Positions 1-8,970 of a stretch of 62,551 nucleotides of DNA are shown piece after piece. Source of the DNA: an uncultured Gammaproteobacteria bacterium. Its GTDB lineage: Bacteria; Pseudomonadota; Gammaproteobacteria; Arenicellales; UBA868. The notes beneath the pieces are model-generated. The model was not told the DNA's origin and searched no databases. It was given only the letters and a program-made list of their open reading frames with translations. Location of the stretch: positions 1 through 62,551 of the forward strand of contig CAJQRU010000048.1 in the NCBI GenBank assembly GCA_905612355.1, written 5' to 3'. The stretch's first letter is position 1; each line of letters opens with the position of its first letter. A program made the translations under genes and the position numbers.

Positions 1-1541
1 GTTAACGGAAATTCGACTACCTGACACCAGACAACGGGGGTTTTTTGAGGAGAGAGAAGTTGCCGGGTATGTTGTCTTAACATCCCAACGTCAATGGGCC
101 GATTGTCCTCCGAGCGCACAAAAGCGCCAATGATTTCTCCCCACTTCAAATCAGGCAGTCCAACGACTGCCACTTCTGCGACGCTCGAGTGTTCCAGAAG
201 TGCATTTTCGATCTCGGTAGGAAAAAGATTTTCTCCACCGCGAATGATCATGTCCTTTATACGGCCTGTAATACGGATTACTCCCCGACTGTCCATAGTG
301 CCGAGATCGCCCGTATGCAACCAACCACGCTGATCGATCGCTTGTGCTGTCGCTTCGGGCCTGTCGTGATAACCAAGCATTACGCCATACCCACGGGCAC
401 AGATCTCGCCCACCTGACCGACGGGCAATATTGCGTCGGTCTCGGGATCACGGATAGATGCCTCTGTCTGCGGCAACGGTTGTCCGGCACTAAACGAGAT
501 ATCATCAGGTGTGCCATCCGCCCAATTCTGACAAATGACCGGCGACTGCTCGGTCTGCCCGAACGCAGTCTCAAACTGGCAGTTCATCGCCGCCCTGACA
601 GCGCGAACCAACTCTGGAGCTACCGGCGCAGCACCGGAGATAATCAACTCCATGGTATTCATGTTGCGTGAGTAGCGCTGCAATGCTTCAAGCATGCCGA
701 CCAGCATCGTAGGTACCGCAAAGCAGGTAGTGATGCCCTCTTCTTCAATAACCCGTACCACTTCGTCCGGATCGAACCGATGAAACAATACCATCGGAAT
801 CTTGTACGCCAGCGCCGCCATGCCACCGATACCGCAGCCGGCGGTGTGGAACATCGGCATAAAATTTCCCAGCACGCTGCCTTCGTGCATCAATGCCCGG
901 CCTGCGACGAACCTCCCATTATTGAATAAACCACGGTGGTGAATAACCGCCCCCTTGGGGAAACCCGTCGTACCGGAAGTGTATTGGATCTGAAATGGAT
1001 CGCCCGGTTCGACTTGGGGAAGCGCATGAGAACAGCCACCACCACGCAACATGGCGCCCTGATCGGTGAGGTATGTCACTTCTCTAAGATTAAGACCCTT
1101 TACCGCCTCATCAGCAATCACACCCATCGGGTTGCCCCGATAATCCTTTACCAGAAACAACCCCACTGCGCCTGATTGTTCGAGAACATACCGGAGCTCC
1201 TTCGCCCGCAAGGATGGGTTGGCCGTTACCAGCACCACGCCAGCCAATGCACAGGCATACTCCATCACTAACCATTCGGCGACGTTATGCGCCCACACCA
1301 CCACGCGCTCCCCTTTTGAAAAGCGACTCGTTAGCGCTTGCGCCAAAACCTCACAACGATTGAGTAATTCTTGATAACTGAGTACTGACCCCCGTTTACC
1401 CGAAGCGTTAATCTCAATCAACGCAAGGGTATCAGGACGGGCACGGGCGGCTTCCCGGAGTGCATCGCCGACCGTTACCTCCAGCACAACCTCGTCAGCC
1501 TGTGCCGGACAATACGATTCGGTCAATTCAACTTGATACAT
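1..1541 (-). CDS. Acyl-CoA synthetase (AMP-forming), partial
   Basis: The minus strand is open from an ATG at 1541 to the left edge (513 codons, no stop), so only the extreme C-terminus is missing. The translation carries the adenylate-forming motif YTSGTTGFPKGAV around residues 180-192, the FGQTEQSP region, WLHTGDLG and the hinge GRIKDMIIRGGENLFPTEIE. These are diagnostic of the ANL superfamily, which activates carboxylates with ATP and CoA. Family members of this layout act on medium or long fatty acids or aromatic acids; the substrate cannot be read from sequence. It lies 48 bases downstream of the GcvT-like gene on the same strand, so the two probably share a transcript. Class is certain, substrate is not. 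Confidence 0.93.
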   Translation of the reverse strand, partial: MYQVELTESYCPAQADEVVLEVTVGDALREAARARPDTLALIEINASGKRGSVLSYQELLNRCEVLAQALTSRFSKGERVVVWAHNVAEWLVMEYACALAGVVLVTANPSLRAKELRYVLEQSGAVGLFLVKDYRGNPMGVIADEAVKGLNLREVTYLTDQGAMLRGGGCSHALPQVEPGDPFQIQYTSGTTGFPKGAVIHHRGLFNNGRFVAGRALMHEGSVLGNFMPMFHTAGCGIGGMAALAYKIPMVLFHRFDPDEVVRVIEEEGITTCFAVPTMLVGMLEALQRYSRNMNTMELIISGAAPVAPELVRAVRAAMNCQFETAFGQTEQSPVICQNWADGTPDDISFSAGQPLPQTEASIRDPETDAILPVGQVGEICARGYGVMLGYHDRPEATAQAIDQRGWLHTGDLGTMDSRGVIRITGRIKDMIIRGGENLFPTEIENALLEHSSVAEVAVVGLPDLKWGEIIGAFVRSEDNRPIDVGMLRQHTRQLLSPQKTPVVWCQVVEFPL

Positions 1542-1589
1542 TGCTGGAGGATTGCGCCGAAATCAACAATTGCACTGTTTCGTTCTCTA

Positions 1590-2789
1590 CTACTTGCGCT
1601 CAGGAATAGCCACCAACTTACCGCGAGGGATCTCGCGCTTTTGATCGTAAAAAGGCATGCGACACAATACAGCCTCGTGGGACTGTTCATCGATACAGTC
1701 CACCAGCACCATGGTATCCGGTCCCTGTTCTACCTGATCCATACGCACAATCGCCACTCCACATTCCAAATAAGGCGACCATGCGCTTGAAGAGACCCGA
1801 CCGACCCTATTGCCGTCGATCCTGATGCCACGCCCCAGTGAGGCAACGCTCCCATCCACACGCATACCCCATGTCAAACAGTCTTTTGGCGCAGTCAGTA
1901 ACGCCTCTCGCCCAACAAAATCAGGCTTATCCAGGTCGACAAAATCCGAAAGTCCTACGGCATAGGGCGTTGTAGTCTGATCAAAATCACAACCCGCGCT
2001 CAGCAGTCCCGCCTCGATACGCCGCGCCCGAAAAACAGGTATCGCCGTCAATGGCATATCAAATGCTTCTCCTACCTTGAGCAGATGCGCACCGAGTCTG
2101 TCGAAATCAATTTCCGGTGACATGTAAATCTCCCAGCCAAGTTCATTGGTGAAACCCGACCGACTGATCACCACGGTTTGCTCGGCAATAGTAACTGTGG
2201 CGCAATCAAAGTACTTAAAGGGTTCAGGATACTTCCCATCAAGCACAACCTGCAGGAAATCCAGGGAATGTGGGCCTTGTATCTGACTGACCCAAACGTC
2301 GGGATCATGAATACGAACATCAAGCCCCACCGCATGCGCCCTGTACCAGGCAAACAACTCCCCGTCTGCCTGCGCCATCCAGAAACGGTCGTGAGCTAAA
2401 CGCAACAACACACCATCATTAATCATTCCACCGTCGTGGTAACACGCAAACTGATAACTGCAGCGCCCTGGCTTGACCTTGCTGATATCCCGGGTAAACA
2501 CTCGATTGAGCAACGTCTGGGCATCTGGTCCGCTGATTTCAATCGGTAGTTCTCCCGTGTGACGAAGAATCACGCCAGTGCGCACCGCCCAGTACATGTC
2601 ATCATCCGTCATATGGTTGAGTGATTCAGGAGTGAGACGTTTGTTGTAAAGCGTGTACTCCGGATCATAAGGCAACTCTTGAAAACTTAAGGGGTGGGCA
2701 GCCATAGTTCTCGTCAGCTCGCGAGGCCGATCGCCCCTTGATGGAAACGCTTTGGCAACAAAACGCGTGTACTGAAGTCTAGAGTTCAT
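1590..2789 (-). CDS. GcvT-fold aminomethyltransferase-like protein
   Basis: The 399-residue protein has the folate-binding GcvT architecture: ISGPDAQTLLNRVFTRDI near residues 85-102, a QIQGPHSLDFL segment, the SRSGFTNELGWEIY motif around 215-230, and the C-terminal barrel (VGREALL). The fold binds tetrahydrofolate and takes part in aminomethyl or methyl transfer; relatives include glycine-cleavage T protein, DMSP demethylase DmdA and aryl-O-demethylase LigM. No glycine-cleavage H or P genes are nearby, so a catabolic demethylase or dimethylglycine/sarcosine-type role is more likely than glycine cleavage (inference). An in-frame ATG at 2705 is a possible alternative start, but the ATG at 2789 is preceded by AAAGGGA. 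Downstream comes the acyl-CoA synthetase. Confidence 0.85.
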   Translation of the reverse strand: MNSRLQYTRFVAKAFPSRGDRPRELTRTMAAHPLSFQELPYDPEYTLYNKRLTPESLNHMTDDDMYWAVRTGVILRHTGELPIEISGPDAQTLLNRVFTRDISKVKPGRCSYQFACYHDGGMINDGVLLRLAHDRFWMAQADGELFAWYRAHAVGLDVRIHDPDVWVSQIQGPHSLDFLQVVLDGKYPEPFKYFDCATVTIAEQTVVISRSGFTNELGWEIYMSPEIDFDRLGAHLLKVGEAFDMPLTAIPVFRARRIEAGLLSAGCDFDQTTTPYAVGLSDFVDLDKPDFVGREALLTAPKDCLTWGMRVDGSVASLGRGIRIDGNRVGRVSSSAWSPYLECGVAIVRMDQVEQGPDTMVLVDCIDEQSHEAVLCRMPFYDQKREIPRGKLVAIPERK

Positions 2790-3170
2790 TTATAAATTCC
2801 CTTTGAACCGAAGCGAAGTGGATACGTCCTATGTTGTTCCGAAAAACTCGTATTTCTTGATCCTGCCATTAACCTAGATCACTCGGAACTTCTGTGACCA
2901 CCCCCTAATGAACACCCAGTAGGATTTGACCGAATGCGTTATCGCATCGACAAAATATGTCATTGATAAAACAGCAACGCGGTCCAGTGATTGTTTCTTA
3001 TTTAAAGTAAAGCGAGTCGGCTCATCGTGCCTTCAGAAAGATAGGTCGCCACATGATAATGATCACTCCGGCATTCTAGATGTGCTTTGGCAGCAAACAT
3101 CGAACGCATCGAGAAACTCAGTTGAAAGACCCGGCAGGATTACACAATGGATTTCGACTACAGGAGGCTT
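2790..3170. other. Intergenic region, no gene recognised
   Basis: This 381-base gap separates the ArsI-like gene from the GcvT-like gene, both on the minus strand. Open frames here show no recognisable protein features and no plausible ribosome binding site, and they overlap each other. I see no strong hairpin or tRNA-like fold. It probably contains the promoter for the GcvT-like/acyl-CoA synthetase unit, but I could not pick a convincing one. Confidence 0.4.
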
Positions 3171-3593
3171 TCACGAACAGCACTCTGCCTCAGAAGCAGA
3201 TCGTTCGAGAATTTTGTTCTCAAACTGCTCCGAGTCCGCGTGCTTCACATACCACTCCCAACGAACACCGTCGGGACCATTAACCCATGTTTCCGTTTTC
3301 TCGGCGTAACAACATTGAGTCTCATCGATGCCTGTGGTGATTAAATTCGAGTCCACCAGTCGTTTTTCTGTCGTTAACACCTCTTCGACGCATTCCACCT
3401 CAACTCCCAGGTGGTTAATGCTTCCTCCATCGCCGGGGTTCTCAAACAAAACCAACTTAAGTGGTGGATCGGTAATTGAAAAATTCGCATACCCCGGCCT
3501 GGTTTTTGCCGGCGTCGTCGCAAACAGCTTCGAATAAAACACGATGGCCTCATCCAGATTATCTACATTAATAGCTAATTGCACGCGACTCAT
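3171..3593 (-). CDS. arsI: ArsI/CadI-family VOC metalloenzyme (C-As lyase type)
   Basis: A 140-residue vicinal-oxygen-chelate protein starting MSRVQLAINVDNLDEAIVFY. The start at 3593 is preferred over an ATG 75 bases upstream because GGAG sits 7 bases before it and family alignments begin here. Gln5, His61 and Glu113 occupy the usual VOC metal-ligand positions, and the adjacent Cys94-Cys95 (QCCYAEK) is the thiol pair typical of ArsI, which uses Fe(II) and O2 to cleave the carbon-arsenic bond of trivalent organoarsenicals. The C-terminus has another Cys pair (EAECCS). No arsR, arsM or arsenite efflux gene is adjacent, which is unusual for ArsI. CadI-type cadmium-inducible proteins are the alternative. 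Family is confident, substrate inferred. Confidence 0.85.
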   Translation of the reverse strand: MSRVQLAINVDNLDEAIVFYSKLFATTPAKTRPGYANFSITDPPLKLVLFENPGDGGSINHLGVEVECVEEVLTTEKRLVDSNLITTGIDETQCCYAEKTETWVNGPDGVRWEWYVKHADSEQFENKILERSASEAECCS

Positions 3594-3753
3594 GAGTTTC
3601 TCCGTGATGGGTAAATTAACTGGAATGAGCTGGGTGAAGAGATAGCGGTTAAAAATATTTTCTCCCATGCACTAGAGCCAGTTACCATAGCTAAGGAAGA
3701 CCATCATGTTAAGTAAAGTGTACAACGCCGGGGTATGAAAGGGGCAATCACTA

Positions 3754-4947
3754 TTGAGCCCATTCTCTCACACCAAAACCTTGTTTCACCTGCCAAGGAA
3801 CGTCGTCTATCTCGACGGTAATTCCCTTGGACCTATGCCGCTCGCGGCCAGGCAACACGTCGCGACCATGATGAGGAACGAGTGGGGAGAACAGATAATT
3901 AAAGGCTGGAATGATGCCGGCTGGATGTCGCTTTCAACACAAATTGGTGATCGCATCGCACCATTGATCGGTGCCGAACCCGGTCAGGTGATCATGGGCG
4001 ATACATTGTCTATCAAAGTACACCAAGCGCTGGCGGCGGCATTAGCGCTAAACCCTGGACGGAAAGTTATCCTGTCGGACTGCGGAAACTTTCCATCAGA
4101 CCTCTATATAGCCCAAGGTCTTATCAAGACGCTTGACCGGGAGCACACGTTAAAAACTGTCGCGCCCGAGGACGTCAGTCATTACATTGATGATCAGGTT
4201 GCCGTCTTAATGCTGACCGAGGTCGACTATCGCACGGGTCGCAAACACGACATGAAGGCCTTGACTGCCACCGCTCACGCACATGGCGTCATCACACTCT
4301 GGGATCTTGCGCACAGCGTAGGTGCGCTTCCAGTCAATCTGGCGGGCTCGAATGTCGATTTTGCAGTGGGCTGCACCTACAAATATCTCAATGGCGGACC
4401 AGGCGCTCCCGCGTTTATCTACGTCTGTCCTCGGTATGTGAATAAGATTCACCCGACCCTTTCTGGCTGGCTCGGCCATGCCGCTCCCTTCGACTTTGAG
4501 CTCGACTACCGTGCGGCACGGGGTATTGAACGCCTGCGCGTGGGAACCCCACCCGTCATTGCCCTCAAGTGCCTGGAACCGGCGCTTGATATCTGGGATC
4601 TGGTCACGATCGAACAGGTGAGAAAACAGTCAATTGCCTTATGTGAACTATTTATCAGAGAAGTCGAAGCCCGATGTCCTGGCCTGACCCTCAACAGTCC
4701 GCGCAATGCCCAAGAACGAGGTAGCCAGGTGTCCTTTTGCTTTGAAGAAGGCTATGGCGTCATCCAGGCAATGGCCGAACGTGGTGTCATCGGTGATTTT
4801 CGAGCGCCAGACAACATGCGGTTTGGCTTTGCCCCACTGTACATTGACGAACATGATGTCATGACGGCAGCGACCCACCTTGAGGAAGTCATCTCAAATC
4901 GACTATGGGATCAGCCAAAATACAAAACCAGGGCAACAGTCACCTAA
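3754..4947 (+). CDS. kynU: Kynureninase
   Basis: A 397-residue fold-type I PLP enzyme. VYLDGNSLGPMP at the N-terminus, the GDTLSIKVHQAL segment, the aspartate-containing LWDLAHSVGALPVNL motif and the PLP lysine in CTYKYLNGGPG (Lys210) identify kynureninase, which hydrolyses L-kynurenine to anthranilate and alanine (or 3-hydroxykynurenine to 3-hydroxyanthranilate). The start is a TTG preceded by AAAGGGG; an in-frame stop at 3736 rules out a longer form. No tryptophan 2,3-dioxygenase, kynurenine formamidase or 3-hydroxyanthranilate dioxygenase gene is seen nearby, so it is an orphan of the pathway in this window. Length is slightly short of the roughly 410-residue norm but all core motifs are present. 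Confidence 0.92.
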   Translation: MSPFSHTKTLFHLPRNVVYLDGNSLGPMPLAARQHVATMMRNEWGEQIIKGWNDAGWMSLSTQIGDRIAPLIGAEPGQVIMGDTLSIKVHQALAAALALNPGRKVILSDCGNFPSDLYIAQGLIKTLDREHTLKTVAPEDVSHYIDDQVAVLMLTEVDYRTGRKHDMKALTATAHAHGVITLWDLAHSVGALPVNLAGSNVDFAVGCTYKYLNGGPGAPAFIYVCPRYVNKIHPTLSGWLGHAAPFDFELDYRAARGIERLRVGTPPVIALKCLEPALDIWDLVTIEQVRKQSIALCELFIREVEARCPGLTLNSPRNAQERGSQVSFCFEEGYGVIQAMAERGVIGDFRAPDNMRFGFAPLYIDEHDVMTAATHLEEVISNRLWDQPKYKTRATVT

Positions 4948-5014
4948 TGACCCAGGCAGCCTCCCACCTCGGTAACTGCGAGCGGCCCGACAAACGAGAT
5001 GACCGGCGAGCCAT

Positions 5015-5044
5015 TTGACTCGCGACCTATACTCCTCTTTAGAT
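5015..5044 (+). promoter_or_regulatory. Possible sigma-70 promoter before the luciferase-like gene
   Basis: TTGACT at 5015-5020 is followed at 17-18 bases by TTTAGA/TTAGAT (5038-5044). The luciferase-like gene begins at 5083 with AGGAG 8 bases upstream. The -35 box is good and the -10 box weak, so this is only a candidate. Confidence 0.35.
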
Positions 5045-5082
5045 AAGACCTATTCACGTCAAGACTGGCAGGAGTATTCGCG

Positions 5083-6018
5083 ATGACTATTGGCATTGGA
5101 TTCGGCTTAGCGACATACACCTTCTCAAGTGCGAAAGGTTATTGGCGATGGGTCAAACGATGCGACCAGGCCGGCGTTGATTCTCTGTGGCAAACGGATC
5201 GTCTTATTTCCAAAGATCCCTTTCTTGAGTGCATGAGCGTCATGGCGGGGCTGGCGGGCGCCACCGAGAAGATAAAATTCGGCATGAACGTGGCGTCGAT
5301 GGGATTACGCGATCCACTGCAAACCGCTAAACAATGTGCAACCATCGATTATCTGTCGGGTGGACGCTTACTGCCCGCCTTTGGACTCGGGAGTAATCGA
5401 TCGAGAGATTTCGTCGCGTCGGGGACGGCGACCGTGGGGCGAGGCCAGCGCATGAACGAAGCACTAGAGGTCATGACTCGTCTATGGGTCGAGGATGACG
5501 TGACTTTCGATGGCGAATACTTTCGCTACGATAAGGCTACGATCAGACCGCGCCCAACGCAGACTCCATTGCCGCTGTGGATTGGTGGTAGTTCACAGGC
5601 CGCTATCGCTCGAACTGCTGCGTATGGAACGGGCTGGCAAGCGGCTGCTGAAACGCCTGAAGAAGCGGGAAAAGTGGTTGACAAAATTCTTGCCAGTGCT
5701 AACCAACACAAAAGAGGCATTGATGCGGATCATTTCGGTGTGGGCTTCGGTATTCATTTTGGCTCTTGGCGGGATGAACCGGTAAGAAAAATGGCGGCTG
5801 ATTTCGAAAAACGCACGGGGCATGCAGCCAGCCGCGGGTTTGTGGTGGGCGGTGCAGACGAAATACTGCAACGGATACAGGCCTATGCCGATCACGGCAT
5901 CTCGAAATTCATCCTTCGGCCAATTGGCGCTGGCGATGCCCAGATGGAGGATCAGACCGAACAACTGCTAGATGGCGTTCTCTCAAAAATCTCCCAGATA
6001 CGCGAACGCAGCTACTGA
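5083..6018 (+). CDS. LLM-class flavin-dependent oxidoreductase
   Basis: A 311-residue bacterial-luciferase-like TIM-barrel protein (GIGFGLATYTFSS at the start, GVDSLWQTDRL, MSVMAGLAGATEKIKFGMNV, GGRLLPAFGLG, and PLPLWIGGSSQAAI near residue 165). The family uses reduced FMN or F420 for monooxygenation or hydride transfer. Substrate is unknown. It is monocistronic: the kynureninase ends 135 bases upstream and the next gene is convergent. AGGAG lies 8 bases before the ATG. A second family member with a different layout is at 44710-45714. Family confident, reaction not assignable. Confidence 0.88.
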   Translation: MTIGIGFGLATYTFSSAKGYWRWVKRCDQAGVDSLWQTDRLISKDPFLECMSVMAGLAGATEKIKFGMNVASMGLRDPLQTAKQCATIDYLSGGRLLPAFGLGSNRSRDFVASGTATVGRGQRMNEALEVMTRLWVEDDVTFDGEYFRYDKATIRPRPTQTPLPLWIGGSSQAAIARTAAYGTGWQAAAETPEEAGKVVDKILASANQHKRGIDADHFGVGFGIHFGSWRDEPVRKMAADFEKRTGHAASRGFVVGGADEILQRIQAYADHGISKFILRPIGAGDAQMEDQTEQLLDGVLSKISQIRERSY

Positions 6019-6146
6019 GTCGCGGCGAGGTTCATTAACTCAGTGTCAAACTGTTCGACCCACGTGCCGATCAAGACCTCGGCGACGGCATCGTCCGCTT
6101 GCCCGCAATCCGTGATCATCAAGGCACCGCTTGGCGGTCGACACCT

Positions 6147-7166
6147 TCAAACCGAGATCCGGACTCCGCTACGACTCGATTCGTAAATCGCCTCTTCGAT
6201 TTCAAGATTACGCAGATACTCGCGAGCTGAGATTGGCGAGGACTTCCCTGCTTCGACACACTCAACCAGATGTGATTGGCAGGCGTACACACTGTCACCG
6301 GCAAAACCCTCATCGCTCCAACTGTACTCATGTTCCCTCTCGACCCCGCCCGGCGCTCGCGAGAACAGCCGACCATTCCCATCGAGTCGCAACACACCCT
6401 CTGCCCCTTCGATCAGCATGTCACCCATGGTCAAACGAGTATTCACCGCCTGATGATCGCTGAGGCGATTGGCATCCAAGAGACCTCTACCCGCCTTTTC
6501 GAATTCAAAGAGAATAATCCCAGCGTCCTCGCCACAGATGTGCGGGTTGAGTCGATGCAGATCCGCGTATACACGCTTCACCTCGCCGAAGAGGTAACGG
6601 TATGTGTCAACAAAGTGCACACCGGTCTCGTGCACAAGAAAACGCTCCATTCGCTGGAAGTAGGGTTGCCGGCTGAGATAAGCATTCGGGCCACGCCCAT
6701 CCCCGGGGCGAAGCCTGAAACTCACTGAATAAGGCGTACCGATCACGTGACGATCAAGCAACGCTTTAATTTCTACATACCACGGCTGAAAGCGGAAGTT
6801 CTCGTGAACAAAAAAAGGTCTGTCCTTGGCCTCTGCCATGGCCACCATGCGTCGGGCATCGGCCAACGTTGGCGCGAAGGGTTTCTGGCAAATGATTGCG
6901 GCATTTGCAGCGAGAGCGATGCTTAGTAGTTCCTTATGCGACTCCGGCGGCGTGATGATATCGATGATATCCGGCTCTGTTTCATCCAACATGGCAGAAA
7001 ATTGGTCAAACACCAATGGAATCCCATGACGTTTTGCGGTGGCATCGGCTCGCGTCAAATCGAGATCACAGATAGCAACCAAGTCCACACAACCGATTCG
7101 TTGCCATGCATCGTAGTGGTAGTGAGAAAAATACCCAGCGCCAACGCCGACCACCTTCAACGACAT
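6147..7166 (-). CDS. Gfo/Idh/MocA-family NAD(P)-dependent oxidoreductase
   Basis: A 339-residue protein with an N-terminal Rossmann domain (VVGVGAGYFSHYHYDAW, DLVAICDLDLTRA, then DIIDIITPPESHKEL and CQKPFAPTLADA, the family's EKP-like motif) and the C-terminal alpha/beta domain with ETGVHFVDTYRYLFGE. Such enzymes oxidise hydroxyl groups of sugars, inositols or sugar acids. It is the last gene of the minus-strand set with the GMC oxidoreductase, enolase-superfamily dehydratase and MFS permease, suggesting one catabolic route for a polyhydroxylated compound. AGGATGG lies before the ATG. The sequence beyond the stop stays open for 44 further codons in frame, but I see no sign that it is used. 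Confidence 0.88.
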   Translation of the reverse strand: MSLKVVGVGAGYFSHYHYDAWQRIGCVDLVAICDLDLTRADATAKRHGIPLVFDQFSAMLDETEPDIIDIITPPESHKELLSIALAANAAIICQKPFAPTLADARRMVAMAEAKDRPFFVHENFRFQPWYVEIKALLDRHVIGTPYSVSFRLRPGDGRGPNAYLSRQPYFQRMERFLVHETGVHFVDTYRYLFGEVKRVYADLHRLNPHICGEDAGIILFEFEKAGRGLLDANRLSDHQAVNTRLTMGDMLIEGAEGVLRLDGNGRLFSRAPGGVEREHEYSWSDEGFAGDSVYACQSHLVECVEAGKSSPISAREYLRNLEIEEAIYESSRSGVRISV

Positions 7167-7247
7167 GAGTCACCATCCTGGGGAAAATTCGAACCCAACC
7201 GAGTCAACATAATTCTGTGGCCCCGTACATCACCGAGATAGCGCCCG

Positions 7248-8852
7248 TCAGTGATTCATAATGAAATCTGCACATTTTTCCCCAATCATCATGCACGGAC
7301 CATTGGTGTTGCCCGAGGTCAAGGTCGGCATGATGGATGCATCCGCAATTCGCAGATTCTTAATCTGGTGAACACGCAACTTCTCATCGACGACTGATTT
7401 GGCATCCTTACCCATTTTGCAGCTGCCGACCGGGTGGTAGACGGTCTCAGCTTTATTGCGGATGAATGCCACAATATCCTCATCTGAAGAACAATCACTC
7501 CCAGGGGACATCTCCTCACCGCAGTACATCTGCATTTCGTCAGTGTTCATAATGTCTCGAACTAATCGGACCCCAGCGACCAACGTGTCAATATCAAGTC
7601 TAGAAGAGAGAAAGTTATATCTGATTGCCGGATGTTGCTGTGGATCTGGCGATTTGATGTGCACAGACCCCACGCTCTCCGGCTGATTCTGATTGACCGT
7701 ACAAGTCATACCCGGCTCTTCACCGAGCTTTCTTTTGCCATTCTCGAGCACCACACGATAAGGAATAAAATGGACCTGAATATCAGGCCCCGCCAGTTCT
7801 GTTCGGGTTTTAAAAAAGCCAAGTACGGGCGCTGAGGGCAAATTTAGAAACCCACTTCTATTAATTCCATACTTCAGGATCTCTTTTAGGAGGTTCATTC
7901 CTCGGGCGGCATCGTTGTACGCAATACCGGGTTTCGTGATACGGAAGACCAGCCTTGGGGCGATATGGTCGCGGAGGCTTTCACCGACCCCGTTAATCGC
8001 CTGCACAAGTGGAATATTATTTTTTTCCAGAATTTGAGGTTGCCCTACCCCCGACAACTCCAGAATCTGGGGCGAGTTGATTGCCCCACCACTGAGAATC
8101 ACTTCTTTTCGGGCTTCGAATGTAACGATGCTTTTGCCAATCATCGCTTCCACCCCAACGCAAACCTTTTGATTAAAGAGTAATTTGGTAACCAGCGCCC
8201 TGGTCTTTATCGTCAGATTTCTGCGCCGCCGAATCGGTCGAAGATAGGCAAAATCTGCACTCATTCTTCGCCCATCACTGATGGTTGTTTGGGCTCGAGC
8301 GAAACCTTCTTGATCTGCACCGTTGTAGTCATCATTGCGGACAATGCCAAGCGCCCTGCCCGCTTTGAATAATTGTTCATAAATTGGATTTTGGTCAACT
8401 ACTTCGGTAACAAGCAGTGGCCCTGACCTTCCGCGATACTCGGATTCCCCTTTCTCGAAGGACTCCATCTTCTTAAAGAAAGGTAAAACATCGGCGTAAC
8501 TCCAACCGCGGTTACCTAATTGCGCCCAGGTGTCATAGTCGAGTTGCTGACCGCGCACGTAGACGAGACCGTTGATCGCACTGGATCCCCCCAGAAGCTT
8601 GCCTCGAGGGATCGGGATCTGCCGGTCATTAGTCCCCGCTTCGGGCTCTGAGCGGTAACACCAGTTGGCGGCTGGGTTATCAATCAACAACGAGAAACTC
8701 ACAGGCACTCTTGATAAAAAATGGCCTTTACTCCCCGCTTCAAGCAAGAGCACTTTGTTCGTCGGGTTACTGGATAGTCTATTAACCAATGCGCAACCCG
8801 CCGAGCCCCCACCCACAACGATGTAATCAAAACTTTCGCTTGAGTTTGTCAT
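7248..8852 (-). CDS. GMC-family FAD oxidoreductase (choline dehydrogenase-like)
   Basis: A 534-residue flavoprotein beginning FDYIVVGGGSAGCALVNRL (ADP-binding fold), with GGSSAINGLVYVRGQQLDYD around residue 90 (GMC signature 1), GGAINSPQILELSGVG near 255-270 (signature 2) and the C-terminal HPVGSCKMG plus TSGNTNGPCMMIGE, which supply the catalytic His and Asn. GMC enzymes oxidise primary or secondary alcohols to carbonyls using FAD. The neighbours suggest a sugar-derived or polyol substrate rather than choline, since no betaine aldehyde dehydrogenase or BetI is present. The Shine-Dalgarno is weak. It sits between the dehydratase and the Gfo/Idh/MocA gene on the same strand. Confidence 0.92.
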   Translation of the reverse strand: MTNSSESFDYIVVGGGSAGCALVNRLSSNPTNKVLLLEAGSKGHFLSRVPVSFSLLIDNPAANWCYRSEPEAGTNDRQIPIPRGKLLGGSSAINGLVYVRGQQLDYDTWAQLGNRGWSYADVLPFFKKMESFEKGESEYRGRSGPLLVTEVVDQNPIYEQLFKAGRALGIVRNDDYNGADQEGFARAQTTISDGRRMSADFAYLRPIRRRRNLTIKTRALVTKLLFNQKVCVGVEAMIGKSIVTFEARKEVILSGGAINSPQILELSGVGQPQILEKNNIPLVQAINGVGESLRDHIAPRLVFRITKPGIAYNDAARGMNLLKEILKYGINRSGFLNLPSAPVLGFFKTRTELAGPDIQVHFIPYRVVLENGKRKLGEEPGMTCTVNQNQPESVGSVHIKSPDPQQHPAIRYNFLSSRLDIDTLVAGVRLVRDIMNTDEMQMYCGEEMSPGSDCSSDEDIVAFIRNKAETVYHPVGSCKMGKDAKSVVDEKLRVHQIKNLRIADASIMPTLTSGNTNGPCMMIGEKCADFIMNH

Positions 8853-8880
8853 CTTGTTGTTCTAATTCCGGTGAGTGATC

Positions 8881-8910
8881 CTCGGGCACTACGTTGATGG
8901 AGTGCCCGAG
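8881..8910 (-). terminator. Intercistronic hairpin
   Basis: CTCGGGCACT at 8881-8890 pairs perfectly with AGTGCCCGAG at 8901-8910 around a 10-base loop. It lies between the dehydratase stop (8971) and the GMC start (8852). There is no U-run on the minus strand, so it may be an mRNA-stabilising or processing hairpin rather than a terminator. Confidence 0.5.
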
Positions 8911-8970
8911 TTAACCGATGTTGTCGTTCCTTTCTCGCACTGTACAAGAAACACAGCAGCGGTCGAGCAA

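Noticed and set aside
189-671. 160-codon plus-strand open frame inside the acyl-CoA synthetase region
   Set aside because: It is the antisense of a clear ANL-superfamily gene with all motifs, and the translation is not protein-like.
2926-3309. 127-codon plus-strand frame
   Set aside because: No Shine-Dalgarno, Ser/Arg-rich composition, and it overlaps the well supported ArsI gene on the opposite strand.
6013-6119. Minus-strand 35-codon frame in frame with the end of the Gfo/Idh/MocA gene
   Set aside because: No ribosome binding site and no recognisable sequence; reads as chance extension past a stop.
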